A stretch of 64,000 bases of DNA from Bacillota bacterium. Lineage in GTDB: Bacteria > Bacillota > Clostridia > Tissierellales > MES13. Positions 1 through 9,766 of the stretch are shown here, piece after piece. The stretch covers positions 1 to 64,000 of the forward strand of contig VENA01000009.1 in the NCBI GenBank assembly GCA_009711785.1, read 5' to 3'. Made by a program: the position numbers and the translations under genes. The stretch's first letter is position 1, and every line of letters starts with the position of its first letter. The notes under the pieces are model-generated. The model searched no databases. It saw only the letters and a program-made list of their open reading frames with translations, and had not been told where the DNA came from.

Positions 1-2
1 CC

Positions 3-914
3 TTTGAAGAATATTTATTAAAATCAGCAGATACTAAAGATAATATATTATATCTTTGGCAAAATGAAAATACAGTGGTTATAGGTAGAAATCAAAATCC
101 ATGGAAAGAATGTAATTTAAAAACTCTTAAAAAAAATAAGGGAAAAATAGTTAGAAGATTATCAGGAGGTGGTGCTGTTTATCATGATCTTGGTAATTTA
201 AATTTCACTTTTGTATCCAAAGAAAGTGAAAATAGGATTAAAAAAAATATAAAAATAATAATAAAAGCTTTAAATGAATTGAATATAGATGCCTATTTTT
301 TAGGAAAAAACGATATCTTAGTAGATGGATATAAAATTTCTGGAAATGCTTTTTTAACAAAGGATGGACTTTTATGTCATCATGGAACTTTATTAGTAGA
401 TACTAATATTGAAAGAATGATTGAGGTTTTAAATGTATCTAAAGTAAAACTTAAATCTAAAGGTATAGATTCGGTGAAATCAAGAATTACTAATTTAGTT
501 GATTTAAAGAAAAATTTAACCATAAGTACTTTAAAGGACTCATTAGTTAAAAACTTTTGTAATAAAAAAGATAACAAAATATATTTTATAGATAAAACAA
601 CAGAAATCAAGTTAAAAGATTTAATAAAAAGATATAATAGCTGGGATTGGAATTTTGGATCTTCACCACAATTTGATATTAGTTTTAATAAAAGATTTAT
701 TTGGGGTGAAGTAGATATAAACATTTCTGTTGAAGACGGACTCATTTCAAATATAAAGGTATATACAGATTCTAATAATGCTAATTTTTCAAAAGATATT
801 GAGTCAATTTTAATGGGAGTAAAATTTGAAAAGAAAGCCCTTTTAGAAGAATTAGAAAAGCTAGATGATAATAAAACTGATATTTTAAATTGGTTTAAAT
901 GTATAAGTATATAA
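3..914 (+). CDS. lplA: lipoate-protein ligase A, 5'-truncated by window edge
   Basis: Attaches lipoate, through a lipoyl-AMP intermediate, to the lysine of E2 or GcvH proteins in the cytosol. The reading frame is open back to the first bases of the window, so the start lies outside it; 303 codons are visible against roughly 330 in the family. The visible N-terminal part reads LYLWQNENTVVIGRNQNPW, followed by the family signature RRLSGGGAVYHDLGN that binds lipoyl-AMP, and later GYKISGNAF, which carries the conserved lysine. The C-terminal 90 residues match the small accessory domain of the ligase. A hairpin terminator follows directly. The family call is firm. Whether it prefers lipoate or octanoate cannot be told. 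Confidence 0.93.
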   Translation, partial: FEEYLLKSADTKDNILYLWQNENTVVIGRNQNPWKECNLKTLKKNKGKIVRRLSGGGAVYHDLGNLNFTFVSKESENRIKKNIKIIIKALNELNIDAYFLGKNDILVDGYKISGNAFLTKDGLLCHHGTLLVDTNIERMIEVLNVSKVKLKSKGIDSVKSRITNLVDLKKNLTISTLKDSLVKNFCNKKDNKIYFIDKTTEIKLKDLIKRYNSWDWNFGSSPQFDISFNKRFIWGEVDINISVEDGLISNIKVYTDSNNANFSKDIESILMGVKFEKKALLEELEKLDDNKTDILNWFKCISI

Positions 915-953
915 AAAATAATGGCACAGTAAATGTGCCATTATTTTTTTTAT
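914..953. terminator. bidirectional terminator between lplA and the SNF2 gene
   Basis: A long stem (AATAATGGCACA / TGTGCCATTATT) with a five-base loop has an A-run on one side and a T-run on the other. It can end both the rightward lplA transcript and the leftward helicase transcript. Confidence 0.85.
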
Positions 954-960
954 AATTGTA

Positions 961-3900
961 TTATTCAAAAAGTTCTCTGATTTCTTCTTCACTCATTTTA
1001 GAAACTAAAGTTTCCCCTGGATGTATAACAGAATCAATCATTTCTTTTTTCTTATTTTGTAGTTTTAGTATTTTTTCTTCTATGGTACCCTTTGTTATAA
1101 ATTTCATAACATGTACTGAGTTTTCTTGACCTATTCTATAGGCTCTATCTGTTGCTTGTTCTTCTACGGCTGGGTTCCACCAAGGATCAAAATGTATTAC
1201 AGTATCAGCCCCTGTTAGATTTAATCCTGTACCTCCGGCTTTTAAAGATATTAAGAAAATTTCTCCTTTTCCTTTGTTAAATTCATTTACTAAATCTCCT
1301 CGATTTTCAGATTTTGTAGACCCATCTAAATAAAGGTATTCAATTTTTCTTTTATCAAGCATATCCTTTATTAGATCTAACATAGTTGTAAATTGGGAAA
1401 ATAATAATATTCTATGGCCTGAATCTATGGATTCAGTGATAATTTCTTCTAAAAGTTCTAATTTTCCACTTTTACCCTTATAATCACTAATAAACATAGA
1501 AGGATGACAACAAATTTGTCTAAGTCTTGTAAGGCCTGATAATATTTTAATATGACTTCTATTAAAACCTTTATTTTCTATTTCTTCTTCTATTTCTCCT
1601 TTTATTTTATTTAAATAAGCTAAGTAAATCTTCTTTTGTTCAGCTGTTAAGTCAGCTACTACTTTATGTTCAATTTTTTCAGGAAGTTCCTTTAATACAT
1701 TTTTCTTAAGTCTTCTAAGGATAAAGGGTTTTATGAATCTATTCAATTCTTTTAATGATTTTTGATTATTATCTTTAATTATTGGTTTTTCAAACCTTTT
1801 TCTAAATTTTGTGTAAGAGTATAGATATCCTGGCATAATAAAATCAAATATTGACCACAATTCAGTAAGGGAATTTTCAATAGGAGTACCGGTTAAAGCA
1901 AAATAATTATTAGCATTGATTTGTTTAACTGATTTAGCATTTTTTGAACTTTTATTTTTTATATGCTGTGCTTCATCTAATATGCAATATCTGAATTTAT
2001 AATCATAAAGCTTAATATCCCGTCTAATAAGAGGATAAGAAGTAACTATAATATCATATTCATTTATCTTTTCTATCATCTTACTTCTTTCATCCTGCTC
2101 TCCAGATACTACTAATATATTTAAGTCCTTAGTAAATTTATCAACTTCAGAAGCCCAATTATAAACTAAAGAAGTAGGAGCTATTATTAAAGATGGTTTA
2201 AAACCTTTTTCTTTTTTTTCAGACAGTAAAAAAGCTAGGACTTGTAAAGTTTTACCTAAGCCCATATCGTCTGCTAATATACCCCCTAAACCGTAATGTG
2301 ATAGAATTTTTAGCCATTTAAAACCAAACTTTTGATAATCCCTTAATATGTTTTTTAGGCTATTAGGTATTTTAATTTCTATATCCTGGGGCTTTTTTAT
2401 ATTATCAACTAATTTTTTAAATTGTGAACTTTTATCTATTTTAATATAATTTGATTCTTCTAAACGCTCATCTAAATATAATGCTTTAAATTTAGGTATT
2501 TCTATAATATCTTCCTTTAGATCATTTTCATCTAAGTCTAAATAATTCATTATATCCGATGCATTTTTTAAACCTTCATTTTTTAAAGGTATATAAGAAC
2601 CATCCTTTAGCCTATAGTATTTTCTCTTTTCTTTTAATGAGTTAAATACTTCAACTAATTCTTTATTACTGATATTTTCTATTCCAAAGCTAAATTCTAG
2701 CATATCTTTATCAGTATTTAATTTAATCCCACCCGTAAAGGAGGAAGCATCATAAATTTTCATATTTTTAAATTTTTCAGAATAATATATTTCTGATATA
2801 TCCTTAAGCTTAGGTATTTCTGTATTTATAAAATTATATATCTTTTCATCATCTTCTAAATAAACTTGATTATTCTTTATTTTAAATTCAGAGTTTTCTA
2901 TAATACTTATTATTTTCTTTTCAGTTTCCATATCCCTTAAAAGTATCTTTCCTTCTTTTCTATTTACCTTTTTATTGAATAAAAAAGGGTTAATTATAAT
3001 GTCATCATAGATAAATTTAACATCCACTATAATTTTTTTTCCTTCCTTATCTAGATAAATTTCTGGATTTATTTTAGGGTCATATATAGCATTTTTTAAA
3101 TTTTTTTCTATTTTAACGTCAGTTAATTCTTTAATAAATGGATAAACCTCATATAAAAATTCTTCACTATATTTATTGGGAATTTCTATTTTATCTGTAT
3201 TAGCTAAAGCCTTTGAAAAGGGCATTAAGTATTCCTTTTGTTTTTGTGAAACCTTATATATAAATCCATTAGTAAAATAATATTCTCCATCGGATACTAA
3301 GGGTATAAAGGTATCTTTATTGTTCATTTTTAGGATTATTTTATTTTCTTTTTTAGATAGGTTTAAATCAAGGGGGATATCTCCATCGATAATTGTTAAG
3401 TTTTTATATTCTTTTCCTAATATAAATGCATTAAATTCTCTTTTTTTTATTAAATTAAAAAATCTTTTAACAGAACTTTCTGTAAGGGTTAAGTATTTAC
3501 CCTTAAAAAGACTGTTCCTACCACAACCAAATAATGATTCGTTAATTATGTATTCACTTTCTAATAGTTCTTTTAAATAGTTTATTATTGGTTTATCCTT
3601 ATCTTTAAATTTATGAAATTCTGGGTTGAAGGTAAACTTTTTTCCATAATAAAGGGATTCATTATTTTTTATACTTTCAATGAGTTTTTTTATATTTTTT
3701 ACTACATAAAGTTTTTCTTCACCTATTCTTAAATTAAGGTATGAATAATCTCCAAATTCATCATAGACATTAGAATTAAACTCATAGTTTAATTCTAAGT
3801 TTATCGCCTTTTTACTAATATCTTTTTTATATTTAAAAAAGTCTATAATAGACTTAGTAATGTTATTTGACTTAATATAGTCATATTCTCCTTGAAAATC

Positions 3901-4185
3901 TCTTTTCTTTATTTCCATAAATGTAGATACTATATGTTTACAATAGCCCCAATATTCATCATAAGCAGGACAAGTACAATCTGCTTTTTTAAAATTTCCT
4001 TTATTATCAAAATGGATTTTCACTTTATAGTCTTTGTTTCCAGAAACTATTGCTTTAAATTTATAATTCGATTTATTAAGTTTTAGCATTTTTACTTTTT
4101 TATCATTATAATACCTTTGTCCTCTTTTATAAGTTATGTGATTTGTAGCTAAGTCTTTGATTAGTTCGTTAGTAATATTAAACAT
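961..4185 (-). CDS. SWIM zinc-finger SNF2-family DNA helicase/translocase
   Basis: ATP-driven DNA translocase of the bacterial SNF2 type, 1074 residues. An N-terminal SWIM zinc finger has Cys70-x-Cys72 ... Cys82-x-His84. A long SNF2-associated middle region follows, then the helicase core from about residue 620: Walker A DDMGLGKT near 638, Walker B DEAQ near 738, and helicase motifs V and VI (GGTGLNL, QATDRAYRIGQ) near 990-1020. The ATG at 4185 is chosen because GGGGTGG lies six bases upstream; an upstream in-frame TTG at 4197 would overlap that site. The gene stands alone. Such proteins are usually linked to transcription recycling or DNA repair (RapA-like); the actual role here is unknown. 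Confidence 0.92.
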   Translation of the reverse strand: MFNITNELIKDLATNHITYKRGQRYYNDKKVKMLKLNKSNYKFKAIVSGNKDYKVKIHFDNKGNFKKADCTCPAYDEYWGYCKHIVSTFMEIKKRDFQGEYDYIKSNNITKSIIDFFKYKKDISKKAINLELNYEFNSNVYDEFGDYSYLNLRIGEEKLYVVKNIKKLIESIKNNESLYYGKKFTFNPEFHKFKDKDKPIINYLKELLESEYIINESLFGCGRNSLFKGKYLTLTESSVKRFFNLIKKREFNAFILGKEYKNLTIIDGDIPLDLNLSKKENKIILKMNNKDTFIPLVSDGEYYFTNGFIYKVSQKQKEYLMPFSKALANTDKIEIPNKYSEEFLYEVYPFIKELTDVKIEKNLKNAIYDPKINPEIYLDKEGKKIIVDVKFIYDDIIINPFLFNKKVNRKEGKILLRDMETEKKIISIIENSEFKIKNNQVYLEDDEKIYNFINTEIPKLKDISEIYYSEKFKNMKIYDASSFTGGIKLNTDKDMLEFSFGIENISNKELVEVFNSLKEKRKYYRLKDGSYIPLKNEGLKNASDIMNYLDLDENDLKEDIIEIPKFKALYLDERLEESNYIKIDKSSQFKKLVDNIKKPQDIEIKIPNSLKNILRDYQKFGFKWLKILSHYGLGGILADDMGLGKTLQVLAFLLSEKKEKGFKPSLIIAPTSLVYNWASEVDKFTKDLNILVVSGEQDERSKMIEKINEYDIIVTSYPLIRRDIKLYDYKFRYCILDEAQHIKNKSSKNAKSVKQINANNYFALTGTPIENSLTELWSIFDFIMPGYLYSYTKFRKRFEKPIIKDNNQKSLKELNRFIKPFILRRLKKNVLKELPEKIEHKVVADLTAEQKKIYLAYLNKIKGEIEEEIENKGFNRSHIKILSGLTRLRQICCHPSMFISDYKGKSGKLELLEEIITESIDSGHRILLFSQFTTMLDLIKDMLDKRKIEYLYLDGSTKSENRGDLVNEFNKGKGEIFLISLKAGGTGLNLTGADTVIHFDPWWNPAVEEQATDRAYRIGQENSVHVMKFITKGTIEEKILKLQNKKKEMIDSVIHPGETLVSKMSEEEIRELFE

Positions 4186-4326
4186 AATCCACCCCAAAAT
4201 AATATATTTAGCTTATTTACCCTATCTCTTAATTATAACATAATGTTTTTTAAAAAATTAACTAAAATATACTTTATAAAATACTATATAGTAAGTGTAA
4301 AGTATATTTTAAAAGGATGTGAGTTA

Positions 4327-5103
4327 ATGGAATATAAAAACTTTTACCCATTTTATAATTATTATAATCCACAATGGACATATCAATACGTAAGTAATCT
4401 TTTACTAAATGAAATAACAGAGGATTCAATGGAATATAGAGGAGTACAACAAAGAAATGAAGTATCAGAAATATTACAAATATTTTTAACAAGGAGAGTA
4501 GATGTATTAAATTTAATAGAAAGTTATGGTGTACCTAGATTAATATCTAGAGCAATAACCAGAAGAATTATAAAGTTTGTTTTGGAAAATGAATATAATA
4601 TACCAGGAAATTTTAGAGAAAAAACTAGAGAATTATTTAGACGTTTTATAAAAGAAGATAGGGTTATTGTATTTAGTTTAAGGATGTTTGGAGTACCAGA
4701 GGATATAATTTATGAATATATTAGAAAAGTTATTAGAGTTACTTTAAGAAATATAGATTATCCTTATTATCCTAATATTGATAGAGAGGTAAATAGAATC
4801 TTAAAAGAATTTGAAAGAACTTATCCTAATTATTTAGGTTTAACCACAAGATATAATATTAATAGAGGTATTGCTAGGAATATAGTTAGGGATATTATTG
4901 AATTTACTATATTAAATATTACCCGTATACCTCAAGTTGGACCTATAGATAAAAGAGCAGAAAATATGCTTAAGCTATTAGATAGAGAAGCTCCTGAGTT
5001 AATTGAACGTATGATAAATAGAGGTGTTCCACCGGTTAGAGCAGAGGCTATTACAAAGGAGGTAATAAGGTTTACTTTTTTAAATATACCATTACCTAGA
5101 TAA
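4327..5103 (+). CDS. hypothetical protein built of four ~55-residue repeats
   Basis: 258 residues, function not recognised. After a Tyr/Asn/Pro-rich head (residues 1-20) and a linker, the chain contains four related helical repeats. Their cores read YGVPRLISRAITRRIIKFVLEN, FGVPEDIIYEYIRKVIRVTLRN (split here as motif GVP-x(8)-R-x-[VI]-I-x-[FV]-[TV]-L-x-N), YNINRGIARNIVRDIIEF and RGVPPVRAEAITKEVIRF. Each is followed by a proline-containing spacer and a basic/acidic helix. There is no signal peptide or membrane segment. ATG 4327 is chosen for the AAAAGGA site upstream; a longer frame starting at 4243 has no ribosome site. The gene is monocistronic. The tyrosine-rich head resembles those of some spore proteins, but this is only a suggestion. 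Confidence 0.7.
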   Translation: MEYKNFYPFYNYYNPQWTYQYVSNLLLNEITEDSMEYRGVQQRNEVSEILQIFLTRRVDVLNLIESYGVPRLISRAITRRIIKFVLENEYNIPGNFREKTRELFRRFIKEDRVIVFSLRMFGVPEDIIYEYIRKVIRVTLRNIDYPYYPNIDREVNRILKEFERTYPNYLGLTTRYNINRGIARNIVRDIIEFTILNITRIPQVGPIDKRAENMLKLLDREAPELIERMINRGVPPVRAEAITKEVIRFTFLNIPLPR

Positions 5104-5206
5104 TTATTATTGTCAATAATATACAAAATATTATAAATTATCTAAAACTTATTGATTTTTTTGGAAAAAATTATAGAATAGTAGTGATGATAAATTTTAA
5201 AGTACT

Positions 5207-5234
5207 AAAGTCCTAGTTTTTTACTAGGACTTTT
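5207..5234 (+). terminator. hairpin terminator or attenuator before the HD-GYP gene
   Basis: AAAGTCCTAGT pairs with ACTAGGACTTT around a five-base loop and ends in TTTT. It lies 104 bases after the repeat-protein stop and 21 bases before the next start. It could end the upstream transcript or attenuate the downstream one. Confidence 0.6.
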
Positions 5235-5255
5235 AAAGTTTAAAGGGGAGGAACT

Positions 5256-7499
5256 ATGGACAAAATTTCATTAGCTAATTTAATAAATAAAAAGTTTAAA
5301 AAAGTGTCTATTATTGCATTGGTATCATTAATAATTATTTTAGTTTTCATATCACATAATGCTTATATGGAAAATTATAAACAGGAAGAAGCTAAGATAA
5401 CTAGCGTGATTGACTACTTTCTATCTGACTTAGAAGGTAAGTTTAATAAGATCGAAACATTATATAATAGAGAACTTAGAGGGAGTTTACTTAACTTTTA
5501 TTTTGGTTATACAGATAGTGAAAACAATGATTATTTAAATAATTATACAAAGAATTTAATAAATGATTTTAAAAACTTAGATGATACATATGAAGTTAAT
5601 TCAACTAACCATTACTTAATTACTAAAAGTGGATATATAAAAGAAACAGATTTTGAAGAAAAATTATACAAGGATTTAACTACCTCTTTATTATGGAAGG
5701 AATTAAAGACATTAAATAAAGGGGAGGTTTATATAGCTCCTTTAAAGCATAAAAAAGACAATTTAATTGCAAATGGATTTATAAAACTTCCCGATGGAAA
5801 AATATTTGGATTAGAAATAACTAATAAAGTTTTCAGAGAAGAAATTTTCAAAGGATTTTCTAAGTTTCAAAAGGGTAATTATATGGAGTTTCAATTGTTA
5901 GTAGATGATTTTAATTCTTTATATGATAAAGATGTTAAAATTACTGAAAGAGAGAAGGAAAGTTTTTTATCTTCTATTAAAGAAGATAAAATTATAGTTA
6001 AAACAAAATCACTATTTGATAAGGTATACTATAAAGGTTGGAGTAGTAAATATGGAAATCACTATATAAAATTAAAGGTAAGCTTTAGTGTTATTAAAAA
6101 AATATTTATGATTAATGCATTATTACTTATATGTGTTGTTTTTATGTTGTTTTTACTAAAAAATAAATTAGTAAAGGATATTAAAAAGGTTATAAAACCA
6201 CTAGAAAATATATCAAAGGATATGAAAAATTACACTGAAACAGGTAAAAATACATGTAAAGTTAAGGATACAGATATTGAAGAAATAGATAATATCAAGA
6301 ATAGTTATATAAATATGATAACAAAAATAAATGATAAGGATGATAAGTTAAAAGATAGCTATGGGGAATTAGAAGAATCCTATCAGGAAATAGATAATTT
6401 AGCTACTGGTTTAGAAGAGGTTATTACTTTAACATCTAGTATTATTAATTATAAGTTAGAAGATGAGAAAGTATTTCTTTCTAATATGTTAAGAACAGCT
6501 ATAGATATTATACCCGAAGCAGATTATGGTGGTGTGTTTTTTTATGAAGAGGATAAAGTAAGGTTTGTTGATGCTGTTGGTCATGATGTAAAAATTTTAA
6601 ATGAATTAAATATAAATGAAGAAACTTTACATATTAAAGAAAATGAGATCTTAGTAATAGATAACATTAAATATTATATTAAAAACAATAATAAAAGCAG
6701 AAAAGAATTAGATAAAGCATTATTACCAATAAAACAAACAATGATGTTTGCCATATATGTAGATGATAAAAAAAGCTGTGGCCTTTTCTTAAATACTGAT
6801 AAAAATAGAAATAAAGAATTTAAGAAAGAATCAATAAGATTATTAAGGGATTATAAAAATCTTATTTCTGTATTTTATAAAATACAATCATATTACAGTC
6901 TTCATAAGAAAGTACAAGAAGATATAATAATGGCAATGACAAAGATGCTTGAAATACATGATACATATACTAATAATCATTCAAAAAGTGTAGCTGAAAT
7001 TGCAACAAAGATAGCAGAACATATGGATATATCAAAGGAAAAAACAAAAGAAATTTATTGGGCAGGTATAGTACATGATATAGGAAAAACTATTATACCT
7101 TCTGAAATAATAAATAAAAAAGGCAAATTAACTGATGAAGAGTTTGAAATCATAAAAAAACATCCAATTTGGGGCTATGAAGCTTTGAAAAATTCAGAAG
7201 AATTAAAGGATATAGCAAATTATGTAAGATATCACCACGAAAGATGGGATGGAAACGGATATCCAGATGGACTAGAGGGTGAAGATATACCATTAATTGC
7301 ACAAATATTAACTGTAGCAGATACATGGAATGCAATGACATCTGATAGATCATATAGAAAAGCACTTCCAAAGGAAGTAGCTAAAGAAGAAATATTAAAA
7401 AATAAGGGAAGTCAATTTTCACCTAATGTTGTTGATGCATTCATAGATCTATTAGAAAATGTAAAGCTTGAATATAATTTGGGAAGATCGAATGCATAA
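5256..7499 (+). CDS. membrane-bound HD-GYP cyclic-di-GMP phosphodiesterase
   Basis: 747-residue sensor that probably degrades c-di-GMP at the membrane. Transmembrane helices at about 18-36 and 283-302 enclose an extracellular region of about 245 residues (Cache-like size). A HAMP-like/coiled-coil linker follows (305-380), then a GAF-like domain (about 395-555) and a C-terminal HD-GYP domain (about 560-740). The metal-binding HD pair is in GIVHDIGK near residue 606, and the GYP signature is HHERWDGNGYP near 662-672, both intact, so an active enzyme is expected. The ATG has a strong AAGGGGAGG site. It forms its own transcription unit. The ligand of the outer domain cannot be predicted. Confidence 0.9.
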   Translation: MDKISLANLINKKFKKVSIIALVSLIIILVFISHNAYMENYKQEEAKITSVIDYFLSDLEGKFNKIETLYNRELRGSLLNFYFGYTDSENNDYLNNYTKNLINDFKNLDDTYEVNSTNHYLITKSGYIKETDFEEKLYKDLTTSLLWKELKTLNKGEVYIAPLKHKKDNLIANGFIKLPDGKIFGLEITNKVFREEIFKGFSKFQKGNYMEFQLLVDDFNSLYDKDVKITEREKESFLSSIKEDKIIVKTKSLFDKVYYKGWSSKYGNHYIKLKVSFSVIKKIFMINALLLICVVFMLFLLKNKLVKDIKKVIKPLENISKDMKNYTETGKNTCKVKDTDIEEIDNIKNSYINMITKINDKDDKLKDSYGELEESYQEIDNLATGLEEVITLTSSIINYKLEDEKVFLSNMLRTAIDIIPEADYGGVFFYEEDKVRFVDAVGHDVKILNELNINEETLHIKENEILVIDNIKYYIKNNNKSRKELDKALLPIKQTMMFAIYVDDKKSCGLFLNTDKNRNKEFKKESIRLLRDYKNLISVFYKIQSYYSLHKKVQEDIIMAMTKMLEIHDTYTNNHSKSVAEIATKIAEHMDISKEKTKEIYWAGIVHDIGKTIIPSEIINKKGKLTDEEFEIIKKHPIWGYEALKNSEELKDIANYVRYHHERWDGNGYPDGLEGEDIPLIAQILTVADTWNAMTSDRSYRKALPKEVAKEEILKNKGSQFSPNVVDAFIDLLENVKLEYNLGRSNA

Positions 7500-7536
7500 G
7501 TAGTTTATTTTTACTTAAGTTAAAAAATATATACAG

Positions 7537-7564
7537 TCTAGGGGATGAAATTCACTCCCCTAGA
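7537..7564. terminator. hairpin between convergent genes
   Basis: A 9-bp inverted repeat (TCTAGGGGA / TCCCCTAGA, 10-base loop) sits between the convergent HD-GYP and lactate permease genes. The T-run is poor, so termination efficiency is uncertain. Confidence 0.5.
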
Positions 7565-7576
7565 ACTATGTTTAGA

Positions 7577-9061
7577 TTAAAAACCAAAGTTTGCAAATAA
7601 AATATGAGTATATATAAGTGTTGTAAAGCCATAAACTAATAAAAGTATTAAAAAAGCAGGAAGAACCTTTCTAATCAAAATACCTTCTTTTCCTAATATA
7701 CCCACTGTTGTAGCAACTGCAACTATATTATTTGGACATATCATATTTCCAAGAGAACCACCGGCGTTTTGACCTGCAAAAATAGTAATAGGATTAAGTG
7801 TTAGGGTTTTAGCAGCTTCAACATGCATTGGTCCAAACATAATATTAGAACCAAGATTAGTTCCAGTTATAAAAGAACCAAGGGATCCGATACTAACTGA
7901 AACAAAGGGATATAAAGAACCTGCAGCATTTGATAAAGTTGAGGCTAATAAGCTCATCATTTTAGTTTTAACCATAACATCACTTACCACAAGCAAACCA
8001 CACATTGCAATTAATGCAGGAATAACTTTTTTAAACGCTGTTTTAGAATATGTATAAAAGTCATTAATTTTAACATCTAATATTAATGAACCTAAAAATG
8101 CGGAAATAAGTATGACTATACCAACCCAAACAGTGTAACCATACTTAGCTAAGATACTTAAAGAAAATGAGTATCTAACCGCAGGTAGTAAAACAATTAA
8201 AATTAAATATGGAGAAAAAGCCTTCCATGTTGATAAAGAAATTTTATCATCAGATTTATGTTTATATATAAACATCTCTGGAGTATTAATATTAAAAAAA
8301 TTAAGAAATAATAACGTAGCTACAATGGATAATAGCCCTGTACACATGCTTGTAATTTCTGCACCAATGAAATTTGAAAATATAAATAAAGATATAGCCA
8401 TAAATCCACCTGAAAAAGTTAAAAAAGGAATTAAACCTTTAAATCCTTTCTTACCAAATATAACCAATATAATTAGAAAAGGTAGTATAAAAGCACCTAT
8501 CATATGTATTCTACCGGTCATAGAAGAAGCTTCAATAACTGACATATAATCATTTACTGGCGCTACTCCCATTATAGTAGTAACACCGGCACCTCCCCAG
8601 GATACTGGAACATTATTACTTATAAGTGCAGCAGCTGCTGCAGTAATAGGACTAAAGCCTAAACCTACTAAAAATGGTGCTGCTATTGCTGCAGGAGTAC
8701 CTGCACCTGCAACTCCTTCTAAAAATATTCCAAACATAACAGCAATAAGAATCACTTGAATTCTTTTATCATTTGTTATATCAGCTATGATTTCTTTTAT
8801 TTTATCCATAGCACTTGTCTTTTGCATCATTATAAGCATTGAAAAGGCGGCAAATATTAACCAAACTATTCTTACTCCATCTAAAATTCCTGTTTTAAAA
8901 GAGTTTACCATCTCATTACTTGTTCCATTAAAAAAGAACATACCTAATAATATTGTATAAACCATTGTGATAGGAGCTATTTTCATAGCAGATTTTTTAA
9001 AAATAAGCATCCCAATAAGAATTACTAAAACTGGACTAGCTGCTAATAGTACATTAAACAT
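7577..9061 (-). CDS. lctP: L-lactate permease family transporter
   Basis: 494-residue polytopic membrane protein of the LctP family, which imports L-lactate, D-lactate or glycolate with protons. Around twelve hydrophobic segments are visible. Family-typical glycine/alanine-rich stretches include GAGTPAAIAAPFLVGLGFSP, the SNNVPVSWGGAG segment, and near the C-terminus the FITGTNLGSN and FAGQNAGGSLGNM segments. The length is slightly below the usual 530-550 residues. The start has a canonical AAAGGAGGA site. It is monocistronic, with a long AT-rich upstream region. No lactate dehydrogenase lies next to it, though a LUD-domain protein is encoded 42 kb away. The specific substrate is inferred from the family. 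Confidence 0.88.
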   Translation of the reverse strand: MFNVLLAASPVLVILIGMLIFKKSAMKIAPITMVYTILLGMFFFNGTSNEMVNSFKTGILDGVRIVWLIFAAFSMLIMMQKTSAMDKIKEIIADITNDKRIQVILIAVMFGIFLEGVAGAGTPAAIAAPFLVGLGFSPITAAAAALISNNVPVSWGGAGVTTIMGVAPVNDYMSVIEASSMTGRIHMIGAFILPFLIILVIFGKKGFKGLIPFLTFSGGFMAISLFIFSNFIGAEITSMCTGLLSIVATLLFLNFFNINTPEMFIYKHKSDDKISLSTWKAFSPYLILIVLLPAVRYSFSLSILAKYGYTVWVGIVILISAFLGSLILDVKINDFYTYSKTAFKKVIPALIAMCGLLVVSDVMVKTKMMSLLASTLSNAAGSLYPFVSVSIGSLGSFITGTNLGSNIMFGPMHVEAAKTLTLNPITIFAGQNAGGSLGNMICPNNIVAVATTVGILGKEGILIRKVLPAFLILLLVYGFTTLIYTHILFANFGF

Positions 9062-9365
9062 ATAATCTTCCTCCTTTAGTTAACTTTTGATTTTGTAACA
9101 CACTTAGATAAGAAAAAAGGTAAAATGTGTTATTTAAAAAATTAAATCATTAAAGCAAATTATATTAAAAAAATGTAACAAATAACAAACTTGAGGAAAA
9201 CGTTTAAAAATCTTAAATTGCGTCATGAAATGATTTATAATTAAATCAGCTTAGAAAAATGTAAGATTGCTCAGAAATTTTAAGAATTTTATTACAACTT
9301 AAAAAAACAAGTTTTTATTATTGACATTTTTTTATGTTTATATTGTTACAATCATAATTTTAAAA
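9062..9365. promoter_or_regulatory. intergenic control region upstream of lactate permease
   Basis: AT-rich region without a gene. Rightward it contains a TTGACA (9321-9326) and a TACAAT (9347-9352), but their spacing is 20 bases, longer than optimal. The leftward promoter of the permease must also lie here; I could not choose a convincing -35/-10 pair for it. Confidence 0.35.
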
Positions 9366-9596
9366 ATGAAAAAAATAAATGAAAGAGTAATTATTGGTGA
9401 AGTTAAAGATGAAGATGACAGATTCCTATGAAAACAAAATAATCTGAGAACTAATACTCCCCTAGATTTCAAAATATCAATAATTTTACATGGAAATATT
9501 TATATGCTATTATTAAAACAAATAAATAATAAAGGTGTGATTAAATCCGGCGTCTTTGGAACTTATAATAAAGATTCTGGAAAAGATAATTCTTAA
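9366..9596 (+). pseudogene. possible decayed small ORF with one in-frame TGA
   Basis: Starting at ATG 9366 a frame runs 76 codons to TAA 9594-9596, interrupted once by TGA at codon 22 (9429-9431). The second part contains a hydrophobic stretch and ends GTYNKDSGKDNS. There is no ribosome binding site before the ATG and I recognise no family. It may be a gene remnant or chance open frame. No SECIS-like hairpin is visible after the TGA, so selenocysteine is not supported. Confidence 0.2.
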
Positions 9597-9717
9597 TCTA
9601 AATTAAATATTTAGGTATTTCGTTGGTTAGAACCTAACGATTTATTTAAAATGCTTAATTTATTTAAATGATTTAGGATTATCTTTATGGTAAGATCATA
9701 CTTAATTTTGATTTAAG

Positions 9718-9750
9718 CCCTAGAGTTAATTTCTAGGGTTATTTTATTTT
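9718..9750 (+). terminator. hairpin with T-rich tail before methyltransferase gene
   Basis: CCCTAGA / TCTAGGG with a seven-base loop is followed by TTATTTTATTTT, only about 17 bases before the next start codon. As no gene is upstream, it may act as a leader attenuator of the methyltransferase transcript. Confidence 0.5.
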
Positions 9751-9766
9751 AAAAGGGGATGGAAAA

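Noticed and set aside
9429-9431. In-frame TGA as selenocysteine codon
   Set aside because: No stem-loop of the bacterial SECIS kind directly after the TGA, no ribosome site before the frame, and no recognised selenoprotein family.
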